Shown piece after piece: positions 37,669 through 50,212 of a DNA stretch of 64,000 nt. A program made the translations under genes and the position numbers. Each line of letters starts with the position of its first letter. Within the stretch, counting starts at the first letter, position 1. This stretch comes from Tyto alba (Eukaryota; Chordata; Aves; Strigiformes; Tytonidae), in NCBI RefSeq assembly GCF_018691265.1, contig NW_024881316.1:27319819-27383818 (forward strand), given 5' to 3'. Under the pieces are notes generated by a model that searched no databases, had not been told where the DNA came from, and was given only the letters and a program-made list of their open reading frames with translations.

Positions 37669-38219
37669 TGCACTGGATTTACATTTTCTTCATGGCAGCT
37701 TGTATGGTGTTGTGTTTTAGATTTGTGACCAAAACAATGCTGATAACATTAAATGTTTTAGCTCTTGCTGAGCAGCATCAGCATCAAGGCCATCTGTTTC
37801 TCACTCTGTCCACCCCGTGAATAGATTGAGAGGACTCAAGAGGCTTGGAGGGAACACAACCATGCAGATGACCAAAATTAACCAGAAGAGATATTCCATG
37901 ACATATAATATGATGTTTAGTAGTAAAATGCAGGAAAGTGTGTTTAGGGAGGCTAGCTATCTTTCACATGGGAGTTGGTTGGGCATCAGCCTACTTGTGG
38001 GAGGTGGTGAATGACTGTGTTTACATCACTTGCTTTGTTTTGTCTTCTCTATTTCTTCTTCCACTTCCTCCAGTTATCCTTTGGTTTTTAAAGTACTTTT
38101 ATCCTGATCCATGACTTTCTTCATTTTCTCCTCTCGCATCCCTCTGGAGGCCAGAATTGGGGGAGAGTGAGCAAGCAGATGTGTGGTGCTTGGTTGCTTA
38201 CTGGGCTTAACCCACAACA
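37669..38219 (+). mobile_element. Solo LTR, family A (diverged copy)
   Basis: Begins at TGCACTGGATTTACA, having lost about 20 bp compared with the 35956 copy, and ends TTAACCCACAACA. Conserved blocks in order: CTTCATGGCAGCTTGTATGG, GCTGAGCAGCATCAGCATCA, a degraded TATA region, and GTGTGGTGCTTGGTTGC near the end. Flanks ATGCA and ATGTG agree at 3 of 5 positions. It is older than the copy at 35956. Confidence 0.78.
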
Positions 38220-39714
38220 ATGTGAAACAGAGTAGATTCAGAAAAGTATCAGAAGGTGCCATAAGATCTTTCACAATGTTGAATCCTCACTATCTGAGTT
38301 TTTTTGGATTGCCTAACAGAACATTCGTTAACCTAGAAACATTGAGATTGGATATGGAACATCAGCACTGTTGCAGAAGAGAAGCCTACATGTGATGGCA
38401 TTAGAAGTTATTCAATGAAAGTATAGAGCACTGGCCTTAACTTGTGCACTGAATAAACTCCAAAAATTAATGGAAGGCCAAATTGTCTACAGTTAGAAGA
38501 AATTTGATATATTATTTTCATTTATGATGAAATACCTGAAAATAGAACACTTTTTTATTATCTACATTTCAGTGTTCAGTTAAGCTAAAATTACTTTCTA
38601 TTCCTACAGAGAATGAATATATACATTCATTTGGATTTAAATAATTCAACAGATTGAATATGCTTTTCAGCAGTTATCAATACTTCATCTAACAGGATAC
38701 ACTCTTCATGCACAAAAAAAGAGAGAATAAAAATCAAAGGAAACATTCTATAAAACCTTGAAAACTTCCTTGGTGCTTTTTTTGCCAAATACTGTTGATT
38801 AACATTCCAGCCATGTCATGTAAAATATCCTAATTATAGCACTACTGTTGATAAAAGAGATTAGCAAAAACTTACGTAATAACAGAAAAATCTATGAAAA
38901 AAAATGTTTTGTTAAAATTAGGAAATCCTTTTTTCACGAAATGCTCAAATAACTGACACAAAATTAATTATGCTATTAGTCAAAAAAGCAACAGTTTATT
39001 TGCTAATATTCACTATGAGGTATTTTCCACAATGGTCACCTTTTATCATTTAACTTTTTATAATGTGTAGTGGCCAAAACACTTGTGATTCACTGTGAAT
39101 ATATTAAGAATCAGTATATTGACAGTCTCCTAATGAACAGAGTCAAGTGAGAGTACACCTGGCCATGATTAGACTTGCTCTCCACTCACATATATTTGAC
39201 CTTGTGCTGCTTGCTAGCTATATATTGATATACATTAAGAGGATATGTTGAATTTTTAAATTAAATCAATTGAATGGTGTATAATTTTCCCATACAGATC
39301 TCTTATTCTTATAAATGAAAATAAAAGTAAGCTGCAATTGGATCTGTTCAAACCTCTTGCTGTCAATGCCTATACAAGTTTTACAGAATCTACTTGGATG
39401 TGCATCTTTCCTCTATTGTTCAACATGGAAAACCAAACAACAAGAACAGCAACAACACAGATGGAGCTATGAGTTTGAAACTAGTCAGTAAAACTTTCCC
39501 AGATAAAGGAGTTCATGTCTTTCATAGATGGATGCAACTGGCCATCTGGCAAATAGAATAAATGTTCTGTGAAGTTCATTTTGATCAGTGTGTAGGGAAA
39601 ATGTATTTAGAACCTTTTAACACTGTGCTATAAAGAGAAATTAAGTATATAATGATTTACTGCACTGTATTTCAAAAAAGTAGGAAGCAGCAGTGTATTA
39701 ACGGGGCAAGTATC
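38220..39714. other. AT-rich DNA, no gene seen
   Basis: Nothing was recognised on either strand. Confidence 0.5.
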
Positions 39715-42700
39715 TTCATCAACAAGTCAGTCAGGCTTACAAGGAGAGCTTTAAACTAGATTTACCAGGGAAAGAGGATGGACTTTTGAGTAGCAGGGAA
39801 AAGCCACGGAATGCTGATGTGCTAGGAACCAGCAGGGAAACACCTCTGAAATGTCTCAAAGGAATTAGGATGTGTTCCTCTAAAATGGTGACATGATTAG
39901 TAATCCAGCTGAAATGACTCTATGCTAATGCACATAGCATGGGTAAAAAACAGGAGGTGCTAGAATCCACTGTGCAGCTAGAAAGCTAGGATCTAATCTC
40001 TGTCACTGAAACTTGGTGGGATGAATCACACAACTGGATTGCTGCAGGCGATGGATACAAACTGTTCAGAAGGGACAGGCAAGGAAGGAAAGACTCAGCC
40101 GGAGGTTTCCTTCTATGTAAGAAAAATGGATTGATTGCACAGAGCTATCTTTGAAAGACAGTGATAAACATGTTGGGAGCTTATGGGTAAAAACTAGAGG
40201 CCGAGCCAACAAAGGGATCCTTATGGTTGCTGGTTACTACAGGCCACCTGTCAAGAGAAGGATGTTGATGTGGCATACACAAATGTACAGGAATCACCAT
40301 GCTCACAGACTTTGATCCTGCCAGGGGACTTCAATAACCCTGACATCTGCTGGAAAAGCAACACAGCAATCTGTAAGCAGTCCTGGTGACTCTTTAAGCG
40401 CATCAAGGGTAACTTCTTAATCTAGGTGATAGCCCAACCAGAGGAGAAGCATTACTGGACATGTTGCTTTCCAACAGAGATTAATTAATTTAAGAGGTCA
40501 TGATTGTTGGCAGACTGGACTGAAGTGATCATGCCCTGATGGAATTAATGATCTTCATGGATATGGGCTAAGTGAAGAGTAAAGTCAAGGTCCTGAATTT
40601 TAGGAGGGTAAACTTTCAGTTCTTTAAGGAATTTGTGTATGGGATCCCCGTGGAAACTTCCTTCAGGCACTAAGGAACTGAATAGACCTGGCAGTTTTTT
40701 AAGACCAGCGTGGTTGAAGAAGGACCTCTTGGTCAAACTAAAGTGTAAGAAGGAAATGCACAGGTAGTGGAACCAGGAACATTTATCATGGGAAGAATAC
40801 ATGAATGTTTCCCAGATGTGTAAGGATGAGATCAGGAAAGCTAAGGCACAGCTGGAGCTGAATTTGGTAAGGAATATGAAGAATAATGAGAAGAGCAGTT
40901 ACAGGTACATTGGACAGAAAAGGAAAATTAAGGAATAGACTAGACTAGAATATTTCAGCTGAAAGGGACCTACAACTATCACCTGCTCCAACTGCCTGAT
41001 CACTTCAAGGCTGATCTGAAAATGTACCCCTCCTGAGAAATAAAACAGGAGAACTAGTGATATGGAGAAGGCTGGCATACTCATCAATTTCTTTACCTCA
41101 GTTTTCACCATCATTCACTCTTCCCACAGCTCTGAAGTTCCTGAACCTCAAGGCTGGGGAAACCAAGTAATTTCCATCATAAGAGAAGATCATATTTGAG
41201 ACCACCTGAGGAACCTGAACATAAAGAAGTCCATGGGACCCAAAAAGATGCACGCCAGAGTCCCGAGGGAATTGGCAGATGTAGTTGTTAAGCCACTCTC
41301 CATCATATTTGAAAAGTCACAGCAGTCAGGCAAAGTCCCCAGTGACTGTAGAAAAGGGAATATCACACCCATTTTTTAAAAGGGTAAAAAGAAGAACCCT
41401 GGAAACTACTGACTAGTCAGCCTCACCTGCATGCCCAGTAAGATCATGGAACAGGTCCTCTTGGAAGATATGTCAAAACATATGGAAAACAAGGAGGTGA
41501 TTAGAGCCAGCCAACATGGCTTCACCGAGGGCAAATTGTGCCTGACTAACCAAGGGGCCTACAATAGAGTGACTGCATCAGTAGATAAGGGAAGACTGAA
41601 TTATATCATCAATCTGGACTTCTGTAAGGCTTTTGATATGGTCCCCCACAACATTCTTGCCTCTAAATGGGAAAGACATGGATTTAAAGGGTGCACTATT
41701 AGATGGATAAGAAGTTGGCTGGGTCATCACATCCAGAGTCACAGTCAATGATTTAATGTCCAAATGGAAAGCAGTAAAGAGTGGTGTCCCTCAGGGGTCT
41801 GTATTGGGACCAATACTATTTAATACCTTCATCAGTGACAGACAGTGGGATTGAGTGCATCCTCAACAAGTTTGTAGATGACACCAAACTGAGTGTTGCA
41901 GCTGATATGCTAGAGGAAAAGGATGCCATCCAGAGTCTTGACAGGCTTGAGAAGTGAACTTCATGAAGTTCAACATGGCCAAATTCCAACATCCTGCACC
42001 TTGGTTGGGGCAATCCCAATATTAGCACAGAGTGGAAGATGAATAAAGTAGGACAGCCTTGTGGAGAAGAACTTGGGGATACTGGTGGATGAGAAATTGG
42101 ACATGAGCTAGCAATGTGAACTCCCAGCCCAAGAAAGCTACCTGCATCCTGGGCTACATAAAAGTAAGTGCAGCCAGCAAGTTGAGGGAGGTGATTCTGC
42201 CCCTCTACTCCATGATGGTGAAACCCCATCTGGAGGAGTACTGCATGCAGCTCTGGGGCCCACAGCATAACAAAAACCTGTTAGAACAGGTACCGAGAAG
42301 GGCCATGAAATGATCAAAGGGCTGGAACATATCTCCTCTGAAGAAAGGCTGAGAGAGTTGGGATTATTCATCCTTGGGAAGAGAAGGCTTTGGGGAGACC
42401 TTATTGTGACCTTTCAATATACAAAAGGAGGCTTATAAGAAAAACAGAGAAAAGCTTTTTAGCAAGTCCTGTAGTGACAGGACAAGGGACAAGGGCTTTA
42501 AACTGAAAGAGGGTAGATTTAGATTGGACATAAGGAGGATATATTTTATGATGGGTGTGGTGAGTCACTGGAACAGGTTGCCCAGAGAAGTTGCATATAT
42601 CTCATCATTGGAAGTGCTGAAGGTCAGATTGGATGGGGCTTTGAGCAAACAGATCTAGTGGAAGATGTCCCTGCCCATGGCAGGGGAGTTGGAACTAGAC

Positions 42701-42785
42701 AATCTTTAAGGTACCTTCCAACCCAAACTGTTCTATGATCCTATGATTCTGTGATTCTAGATACTATGATTCCATGAATCTATAC
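39715..42785 (+). mobile_element. Long CR1 LINE copy (about 3.07 kb, ORF1 end to 3' tail)
   Basis: Begins in the last codons of ORF1 (KSVRLTRRALN then stop, about 39724-39759) and includes the ORF1-ORF2 spacer, EN, RT and 3' region. It finishes in the CR1 tail repeat (GATTCTGTGATTC and variants, about 42735-42785). It is truncated only within ORF1, unusually long for bird CR1. Many stops and frameshifts make it inactive. Confidence 0.95.
39930..42010 (+). pseudogene. Decayed CR1 ORF2 (endonuclease and reverse transcriptase)
   Basis: EN part: GGACTTCAATAACCCTGAC (about 40325-40343) encodes the DFN block, and AGTGATCAT (40524-40532) encodes the SDH catalytic block. RT part: [12 protein letters not shown] (41433 on), [15 protein letters not shown], block [18 protein letters not shown] (41618-41668), then in another frame [15 protein letters not shown] (about 41781-41825) and FVDDTKLS (about 41871-41894). 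The catalytic aspartates are still encoded (FVDD in place of FADD), but frames are broken at least three times. The role in an intact element would be target-primed reverse transcription. No protein is expected from this copy. Confidence 0.9.
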
Positions 42786-45700
42786 TTCTAAGGGTGCAAT
42801 ATACACAATTGCTTTCAATATTGAAGAAAAGAATAAGGAAGTTAGCAATGCAAATAGCTAGCTCTCTCCATATACACCTATAAGTTGACATATTGATATT
42901 ATAGCTTTAAAAGCTAGAAAATAACTCTTATTTCCATCTTATTTTGAATAATTATGTTCACTGCTTGAAGACATTTTTTATACTACCACTACTTTCATAC
43001 TACTTTTAAACAACAAATAAATGTTACTTATATGACTATATTTAGGGTACTAAAAGAGAAATAACAAATAACAATTTATAATTTACCTAAATAAATATTT
43101 TATGTTACTTTTTCATAATGATCCAAATTTCATAACAATTGCCAGAGTGGTTATTTGGCAATCAGTTGTTTTCAAAAACAAGTTATATAACTAATTTTTA
43201 ACTATCCATGGGATTTCAGGATAAATAGTATGTTTCAAATTTTTCAAAGTTTTATAATTAAATCTAAAATATAGAAAGCAAAATCAATGCTTAGGTAAAA
43301 TGCATTTGTAGAGATTTTCTTTCAATACTTTTTGCAGAATATGGAAGAGCAATACTGTATTTGGCTTCAGAATCTGTACCTTTCAAGTAATTTTAAGTAT
43401 ATGCCTACTAGAAAAAAATTGTGTTATAGGACTCTCCAAGAAGTTTTATAAGAGACAATAATGTTTCTGGCCCAAAGAAAGAGATATATCAGCATTTGGT
43501 TATTTTACATGGCTTCTGTAAATTTTAGCTGTCACCAGCCTCTCTACATGTACACATACTCGTGTTCCTTCTTCTGATTTCATTCCAAATACAAAACATT
43601 TGTTTTCTTTTCTACCAAGTATAGATTTCTACATTTGAAATCAAGGGTTCATTATCTGTTGAGTTTTTGCCTTTATTTCATCTGAGAATATCATTTGGCT
43701 TTACAAAAATTCTCATAACAAATTATCATATAGAATATTAGAACATAGATTTATGTCTTCTTCAAGATTTAATTTAAAATGTATTATGATTGACATTCTT
43801 TTGCATATTAACCATCAAAATGACCAGTTACAAAGAGGTCATGATTATTCTGTTTCATTCATCTAGGACTGCGAGTGCTAGATCATTTTTGTACCGTGAC
43901 TGTCTAGCAGAAGGTCATTTTGTGGCATTACAAGCAGCATATGTTAATTTTATGATTTTCTAAATTGCCTATGGAAAAGAGTAATTACAATAGCACACCT
44001 GACATTTGAATGTAATTAGTATGTGAACTGATCATGCCTAGTTATATGTAAATGACAAGTTAGGTATAGGAATAGTTGCCTATTGAAAATATAAGCATAC
44101 AAATGAAAAAAGAAGCAAGGATTTTTATGCAAGGAGACTGTCCTGGCTTTGTCAAATGATCTAAAAGTAAAAATAAGTAAATATAAGAAGAAGATCAAGA
44201 ATAATGATAAAACAGGATTACAAAGAATATCAATAAATTACTGTGCTGTACAGGTACTTAATAGCCTAATAGTAGGTCTCAAATATTTATTCATAATCTA
44301 TATGCAAAATAGACTGCAGAAGCAAATTCAAAACATAGTTAATTCAGCTGAAATCAATGCAGTGATTACAAGGAGTAACTATTTTCTGGTTTTAGGCAGC
44401 AACTGTATAAGTAGTTATAGATCATATGAACCTATTATTAGGCAAGCCCTAGAAACAAAGAATGCATGTTTTTTCACTTAAATTCACTTATCATTCAAAT
44501 TCATATTGTACCACTGTATTGCTAAGCTATAAGAATATAGAAAGAATAATAACTGATGCTGAAAGAAAAAATTTCAGGTAAAATGTGATTGGTTTAAATT
44601 TTTAATGTTCCAGTTCTTAAACTCAGTTCTTGCTGTCTATCTTGCACACTGTAATTTTCCAGTATGTTTTTATAGTAAGTATTATGAAGTATAAGTCATA
44701 TATTGAAGTGATCATCTCAGTTTTTAGTGAAATAATACTGCATGTTTTTCCATCCCAGTCACACTCTATACAGTAGATGTGCAGTCACACTCTGTGATTT
44801 ACAACAAAGAAAAACTACTAAAGACAAACGCTATTTCCTGCCCAAAACAGGTAGCAATATCTGGGTTTCAACAGGTTCATTATTCTGAACTAGCATTCTG
44901 TGGCTTGTTCTATTATTGCTTTTGAGATATTCAAAATGATTATTGTAGAAGGCAGAAAAATATAGCCCCTACTGATTATTCAGTTGTATGTCAGGGGAAG
45001 TAAAAGAAACACAGGTGAAGTGATGAAAAATACGAACTGAAGGATGTTTTCAAGTGCAGTAATCAGCGTGAAAGGAGACTAGAAATTAAGAGCTGGAAAA
45101 TAAAATGCAAACTGCCCTAAGATGACAAGAAAGATTGAAGAAAGTTTGCCATGAGAAGGTGAAAGAAGAGATTTGGGAATAATACAGAGTAACGAGGCTA
45201 ATGTTGAGCAACATCAAGTTTCTGAAGCTGATTCTTCTGATGACAGCAGTAGAAGTTTTGTTAAAAACCCCAACAGGAGAGGGATAGAGCTTTCTTTGCA
45301 CTAACTGTAACCTTGACAATTTTATGCATGGTTCATAACATCTGCTTCAATGAACAGCAGCTGGCTAATAACTTGCCAAAATACCAACTGAATTAGAAAG
45401 CTGTGAATCACTGTACTCTACCAATTACATGCTCAAAAGATTATGTGAACATCAAAGCTCCATGTAAACAAGTATAGTGAGCATTTGTAGCTCCAGTGTC
45501 CTACAGAAATGAAATGCTAGTAGTACATTCTGCAGTCTATTCCATTATTCTCTGGTAAAAATGGTGAATGCATAATTGTGGACTCTGTGTTTGTGATTAG
45601 TTTTTGGTGGGTCATTTTGAGAAAAGTATTGGAATATATTTATTTCCTGTATTTGAGAGACTGGTAATAAAGCTTGTAATTTGTTGTAAAGTTGCCTAGT

Positions 45701-46487
45701 TCCCTGGTGTATCGGTATCAGATCTGGTGAATCAGTAATTCACAAAATGAAATAGATTCACATATAATTGTGACCTTTGTTGGAATCTTTTAGGACTTAA
45801 GTCTTTGATGTGGGTGCTAGAAAGCTTTAGTGAAATATTAAGCAATAACTTTTCCATTTAGTTTTATTTCCAGTGAAGCCCAGAGGTACTCTTAACTTTA
45901 CATCCTTGCAACTTATTTGTGGAGAAGGTCAAAGACATTGGTCTGGCGTTGCTTCGGACTATGGAGGCCACTGACTTTTTATAAAGACAATCAAAGTTAA
46001 AAAGCAATAAATGGATAAACAGTGGGAACACATCCACAGGCGTCCAACAGCTTGCAGAAGTGTGTTTTTGCTGTAGAACATAAATCTTTGACTAGAAATC
46101 ATTGCCCACCCACTATACCCATAGATGTTAGATTTTATGTCCCTGAGTGATATGGTCTGGTGTTTCAGCTACCTCACCCTAAATTCACCATAGCAATCAG
46201 GCCACACCTGCATGACCTCTCTCACCATGTTCTGAGAGCACCTATCACCAGAGTGTCATTTGTTTCTGGCAAAATGAGATTTTATTTTGCAAAGTAGTTA
46301 CTCAGAATGAGAACGAACATATCCATATTCGCTTGTCAGGTAAGGATTAGTAATGCTCTGTGGATACAGAAGAATCTGTGTACAACATGTATGCATACAT
46401 ATTCATTCAGAAGAGTGTTTTGTTTTTTTTTTCTAATCATCTTATGCATGCATTTTATGACTTGCAATTTTTTTTCTTTTTCCCCAG
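42786..46487. other. AT-rich DNA, no gene seen
   Basis: No repeat was recognised. A donor-like CAG|GTAAGG occurs at 46336-46342 after a short ATG-led frame at 46307, but its phase does not fit the next exon-like segment. The stretch 43850-44070 is discussed in findings. Confidence 0.5.
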
Positions 46488-46668
46488 AAGACTGTTGCAG
46501 ACATATAGCAACAGTTACTGGGAGTATTTCAAATTTTATTAAACTTAAAATTAGTAATTTGAAGACTATCATATTTCACAAATTACAAAATGTCTTAAGT
46601 CTGATAGAGAGTTTTCATTTAGGGCCAGTCACTACCACTAGTAATTTAGCAGAACATGTTCCTGAAAG
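46488..46668 (+). other. Exon-like open segment (best candidate internal coding exon)
   Basis: A strong acceptor (TTTTTTTTCTTTTTCCCCAG) precedes and GAAAG|GTAAGA, a near-consensus donor, follows. The 181 bp between are open: two bases, 59 codons, two bases. The peptide begins DCCRHIATVTGS and ends near LAEHVPE. Its leading phase is compatible with the segment at 2708-2811, and the junction codon would be a lysine. No family is recognised. Both splice borders being good makes this the best host-exon candidate, but one open segment of this size can arise by chance. A long non-coding RNA exon is an alternative. Confidence 0.3.
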
Positions 46669-47254
46669 GTAAGAATGACCTTTCTTGATTGAACAACTTC
46701 CCGTGGTTATTCCTCTGTCAGTGGGATGAGGAATGCTTTATGTGATGCAACTGTTGAACATCACAGAATAGTAAATTACTCTATTTGCTAGAGAGTCCTA
46801 GGGTTTTTTAGTATGTTTTCTTTTTTATTTTCATTACAAAAAAAAAAAAAAAGAGAACTATCTGTACTTCCTGTTAACAGCCTTAGAAAATGAAAGCCTC
46901 TGTCACAGAATTGCTAGTAGTAATACAAGCATATTCAGTATAACTAAAGCCTAAGCCAAATCAAGGAAGGAGAAAGGGTTGTTTAAATTCTGTCTCTGTT
47001 CACTTCTTGACTGCTTTTAAAATGTTGTTAAGAATTTGGAAACCATGATAAGTCTGGACAGAAAATATGATAGTACTGCAAGTAATTTTTACAGTCAGCC
47101 CCGATAAAGAGAGGAATTTTAATTGCTCTTAGTGAGCTAGGCTGGAATTATTATTGACACAAAATTTCCTTTAAATACTAAGCTTTTGAATCATTTGTTT
47201 TCTGAAACAAAGACGAGCAAATCCATCCTTAAAGAAACAGTTGAAAGTGGTATA
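46669..47254. other. AT-rich spacer
   Basis: An A run at about 46839-46852 interrupts it. No feature was recognised. Confidence 0.5.
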
Positions 47255-47392
47255 GGGATAAGTTATACACGTAGATGTGGCAGTTAGGGATGTGGTTTAG
47301 TGGTGGACTTGACAGTGTTATGCTCACAGTTGGACTTGATTATCTTAAAGGTCTTTTTCAACCTACATGATTCCATGATTCTATAAATAAAG
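47255..47392 (+). mobile_element. CR1 LINE 3'-end fragment, sense
   Basis: The TTGGACTTGATTATCTTAAA block and GGTCTTTTTCAACCTACATG are followed by ATTCCATGATTCTATAA, the CR1 3' tail. Only the last about 140 bp of the element are present (strong 5' truncation). Confidence 0.88.
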
Positions 47393-47937
47393 AAGAATTT
47401 GAGCAGAATCAAAGTGTCCAATAACATACGTATGCTTCAGTCCTTTCTGCCTTTTCCTTTTTCCTCTGCATATAGTCTTACTGATGCCTCTGCTATTTAG
47501 CTATCACTTCATTTGATACAATTTTGAATACTGTTGCTAATGAACCCTTTAAAAATTCCCTACAGTACTAACTTTTTGAACAAGCCCAGAAATGGGATGT
47601 CTGAACAGTGCTATGATTATCTACTGCCTTAACAAGGCACAGGAATTAAGAGGAATAACCCCTGCCTTTTACAGTGGGCGTAAAATCTAGAGTAGAATGT
47701 GCAATTAAGTATGGCAAAAGTTGCCCCAGTATTCATATATCAAAGATGCCCTCAATTTTAACTTGGGGAGGGGTTCTGCTGTTCACAGAATATGTAACTA
47801 TACTTTTGATTTTAATCATTCTTACAGTAGTATCATTTTCAAGAATTTGCTTATTTAAATTTTTTCCAAGTTTCAAAATGAGTAGACTACAACATGATCT
47901 TCTCACTCTTTTCAGTGCACTCTTTTTATTTTGACAG
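47393..47937. other. AT-rich spacer
   Basis: An 86-codon open frame (47674-47934 plus) and a 98-codon frame on the minus strand (47733-48029) overlap here. Neither has supporting context. Confidence 0.45.
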
Positions 47938-48030
47938 GAAATAATTATTTTTGATCTATCCAGTCCTAAAACCCCCTGTGAAACTTTTTGAACACAAAAT
48001 TGTAATAAAGTATCCAACTGAACCTGCATC
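47938..48030 (+). other. Possible terminal exon with poly(A) signal (weak)
   Basis: An acceptor-like tract (CTCTTTTTATTTTGACAG) ends at 47937. AATAAA stands at 48004-48009, and a GT-rich stretch (TCTGGGGTTGG) follows about 20 bases later, the layout of a cleavage and polyadenylation site. If joined after 46668 the frame would stop within three codons, leaving mainly 3' untranslated sequence. Each signal alone is common by chance. Confidence 0.15.
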
Positions 48031-50212
48031 TGGGGTTGGCTTCAAACGTAGACAAAATAAGGAGCTGTTCTGGACAACAAACAAACAGAGGTGCTAATTG
48101 CATGACATGGAGTGAGAAGGAAATACACACAGACTAACAGATGGATCTTTTGACCCTTTACCCACAGTTACAGCAGCATTTCTTCATCACTCTGGCCCAG
48201 ACAATCTGGATGCTGAAAGAAGTTTCTTTTCCTCACTAATAGGTAGCCATGACCCTGATGCCTGCATGCTCAGAAAATTTCCCTCCTGCAGCCTTCCTCT
48301 CTTCTGCTAGAGCCAAAGGATCCAAGCAAGGGAGAGGGTACGTGGGATAGAGTCACATCTTTCTTCCCTCCCCATGCTTCTACCAGTTATCTCAGACAGT
48401 TCTGGTGTATCTGTAAGGCTGAAGAAAGAGGTGACGTGGCTGCAATTGTGTGGGCTGTGGAGATTGTCTTTTCTGAGAGTCCTAATCTACTTCCTAAAAA
48501 AACCCAGAAAACAAAACCCCTGAAGTTTGTCTAACCTGCTAATCCAGCCTTATTTCTACAGTTACATATTACATAGGGAAAAAAAAAACAAAAACAACCA
48601 ACCAACCAAACAAACAAACAAAAACCTAAACAAACAAACAAAACAACAAAAAAAAAAAAAATACCAAAAAAGAAGGTATGTTTTCAGGTATTGAAGCAAT
48701 TTTCCTACCCATTGTTTCTTAATGTCACTTCACCTTATCTGTCCTTTACTCCTCACCTCTCCTTACAGTACCCCCAGTTACCATCTGATAGCTGGCAGTG
48801 CAAGAAATGCTGTGGGAGTGCTGACAGGGCAGAAGGTACATCAGGGTGCCTCTCTGATGCTGAGGTCTAACAACTGAGATTCCCCCACATCTCCTTGCTG
48901 GGGGAATCAATAAAGGTCTGTCTGCCCATAGCCATCCATTTGCACCAGACTTTCAAGTATTTATTTCCATTTGAGAATTGTAGGTCTTTGAGAAACTTAA
49001 ATATTTTGACAGAGGATCAGAAATTTTTAGGAATAGATGTGGCAATAGATGGACTACATGATTTTGGCTTTTTATTGTTGTTGCAGGTTTTTTGTTTTCA
49101 TTTTCATTGAAAGACTATTATAATGTTATAACATTAAACTGCAGTCTCCAAATTCTGATTTTATCTGTCATGTTCATGATGCCACAAAAAAAAAAAAAAA
49201 TCTTATGACAACATATACCTTGTCATTTGCCTGGGATATACAGAGCAATAGTCAATTCCAGAGCTAAAGATATCTCACTGGGGACATTATTGTGCCTTTT
49301 CCTATTTGAAATATTTAGAAATTGGGGAATATAATTTTAGATGTTCAGGACCTAAGTAATTTAAAAATGGTCAAAGATTACAACTTAAAGTCTATTCAGA
49401 AATTCATCTGTTGCTGAAACGCAGAAGGGCTGTTTGTTTTTTATATGAAATTCAATACCTGTGAAGCGATTTTTTTGAACTAGATAAGACTTTGGACTTT
49501 TCTGAGAGACCAGCAACTTATAAAAATATTAGACCAACATGAAATATGCAATTTCTTAGCATTACTATTTCTTTCTCATACATTTAATATGAATGTAAAA
49601 TATATCTTACAATGTAAAAAAAATCAGTAAACAATGTCCTAATCAAATGACATGAAACTGAGTACCACATAGAAAGGTACCCTCAGTTTTTAAGATGAAG
49701 TTGCTGTTACTGTTTTATAGTGACAGCAATATAGTATTTTTTGAGTGGTAATACATGTGTCATTGACCAAAAGGAATGTGTATGGAGGAAAGAAATCTTT
49801 TTTCTTTATTTATTTTGGTGTGCTTTTTTATCAATGGGAATAAAAATTTTTTAAAACTGTCCTCTATTCAGTTACTGAATAATTCAGACTCAAAAATTCT
49901 GAACTTACATACCTGCACTTGGTTGTATTTATTAAAAATAAAAGCATGTTTGAAGTTACTTGTGGGCTACTCTTTTCCAAAAGACATTCTAAGAATGAAC
50001 TAATATTTGCACTAAGTTTTAAATACCAAAGCTAATCTACAAATTTGATTAGAAAGTAGGAAGACCTGAATGTGAGTGAGATGCTCTCCTCCACTGCTTT
50101 GAAAAGCCCTGTTTGACAACCCAGTAGAAACATGTTCTGTGACCAAAAAAAGTACTAAGCAGTGTTTTTTATCTGTCCCAATAAGGCAAAGTTTAATTTT
50201 TTAATAGTTTAT
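48031..50212. other. AT-rich DNA, no gene seen
   Basis: The interval 48100-48460 is less AT-rich but matches nothing I recognise. An A run of about 15 lies near 49185-49199. Confidence 0.45.
48578..48663 (+). repeat. A-rich low-complexity repeat with CAAA/CCAA units
   Basis: About 85 bp of A runs with AACC and CAAA units repeated several times, ending in a 13-A run. Confidence 0.9.

Noticed and set aside
46307..46338. First coding exon ending in CAG|GTAAGG
   Set aside because: Joining it to the segment at 46488 gives an early stop because the phases do not fit.
48578..48663. CRISPR-like or structured repeat array
   Set aside because: The units are short, irregular A-rich repeats without spacers; it is simple low-complexity DNA.
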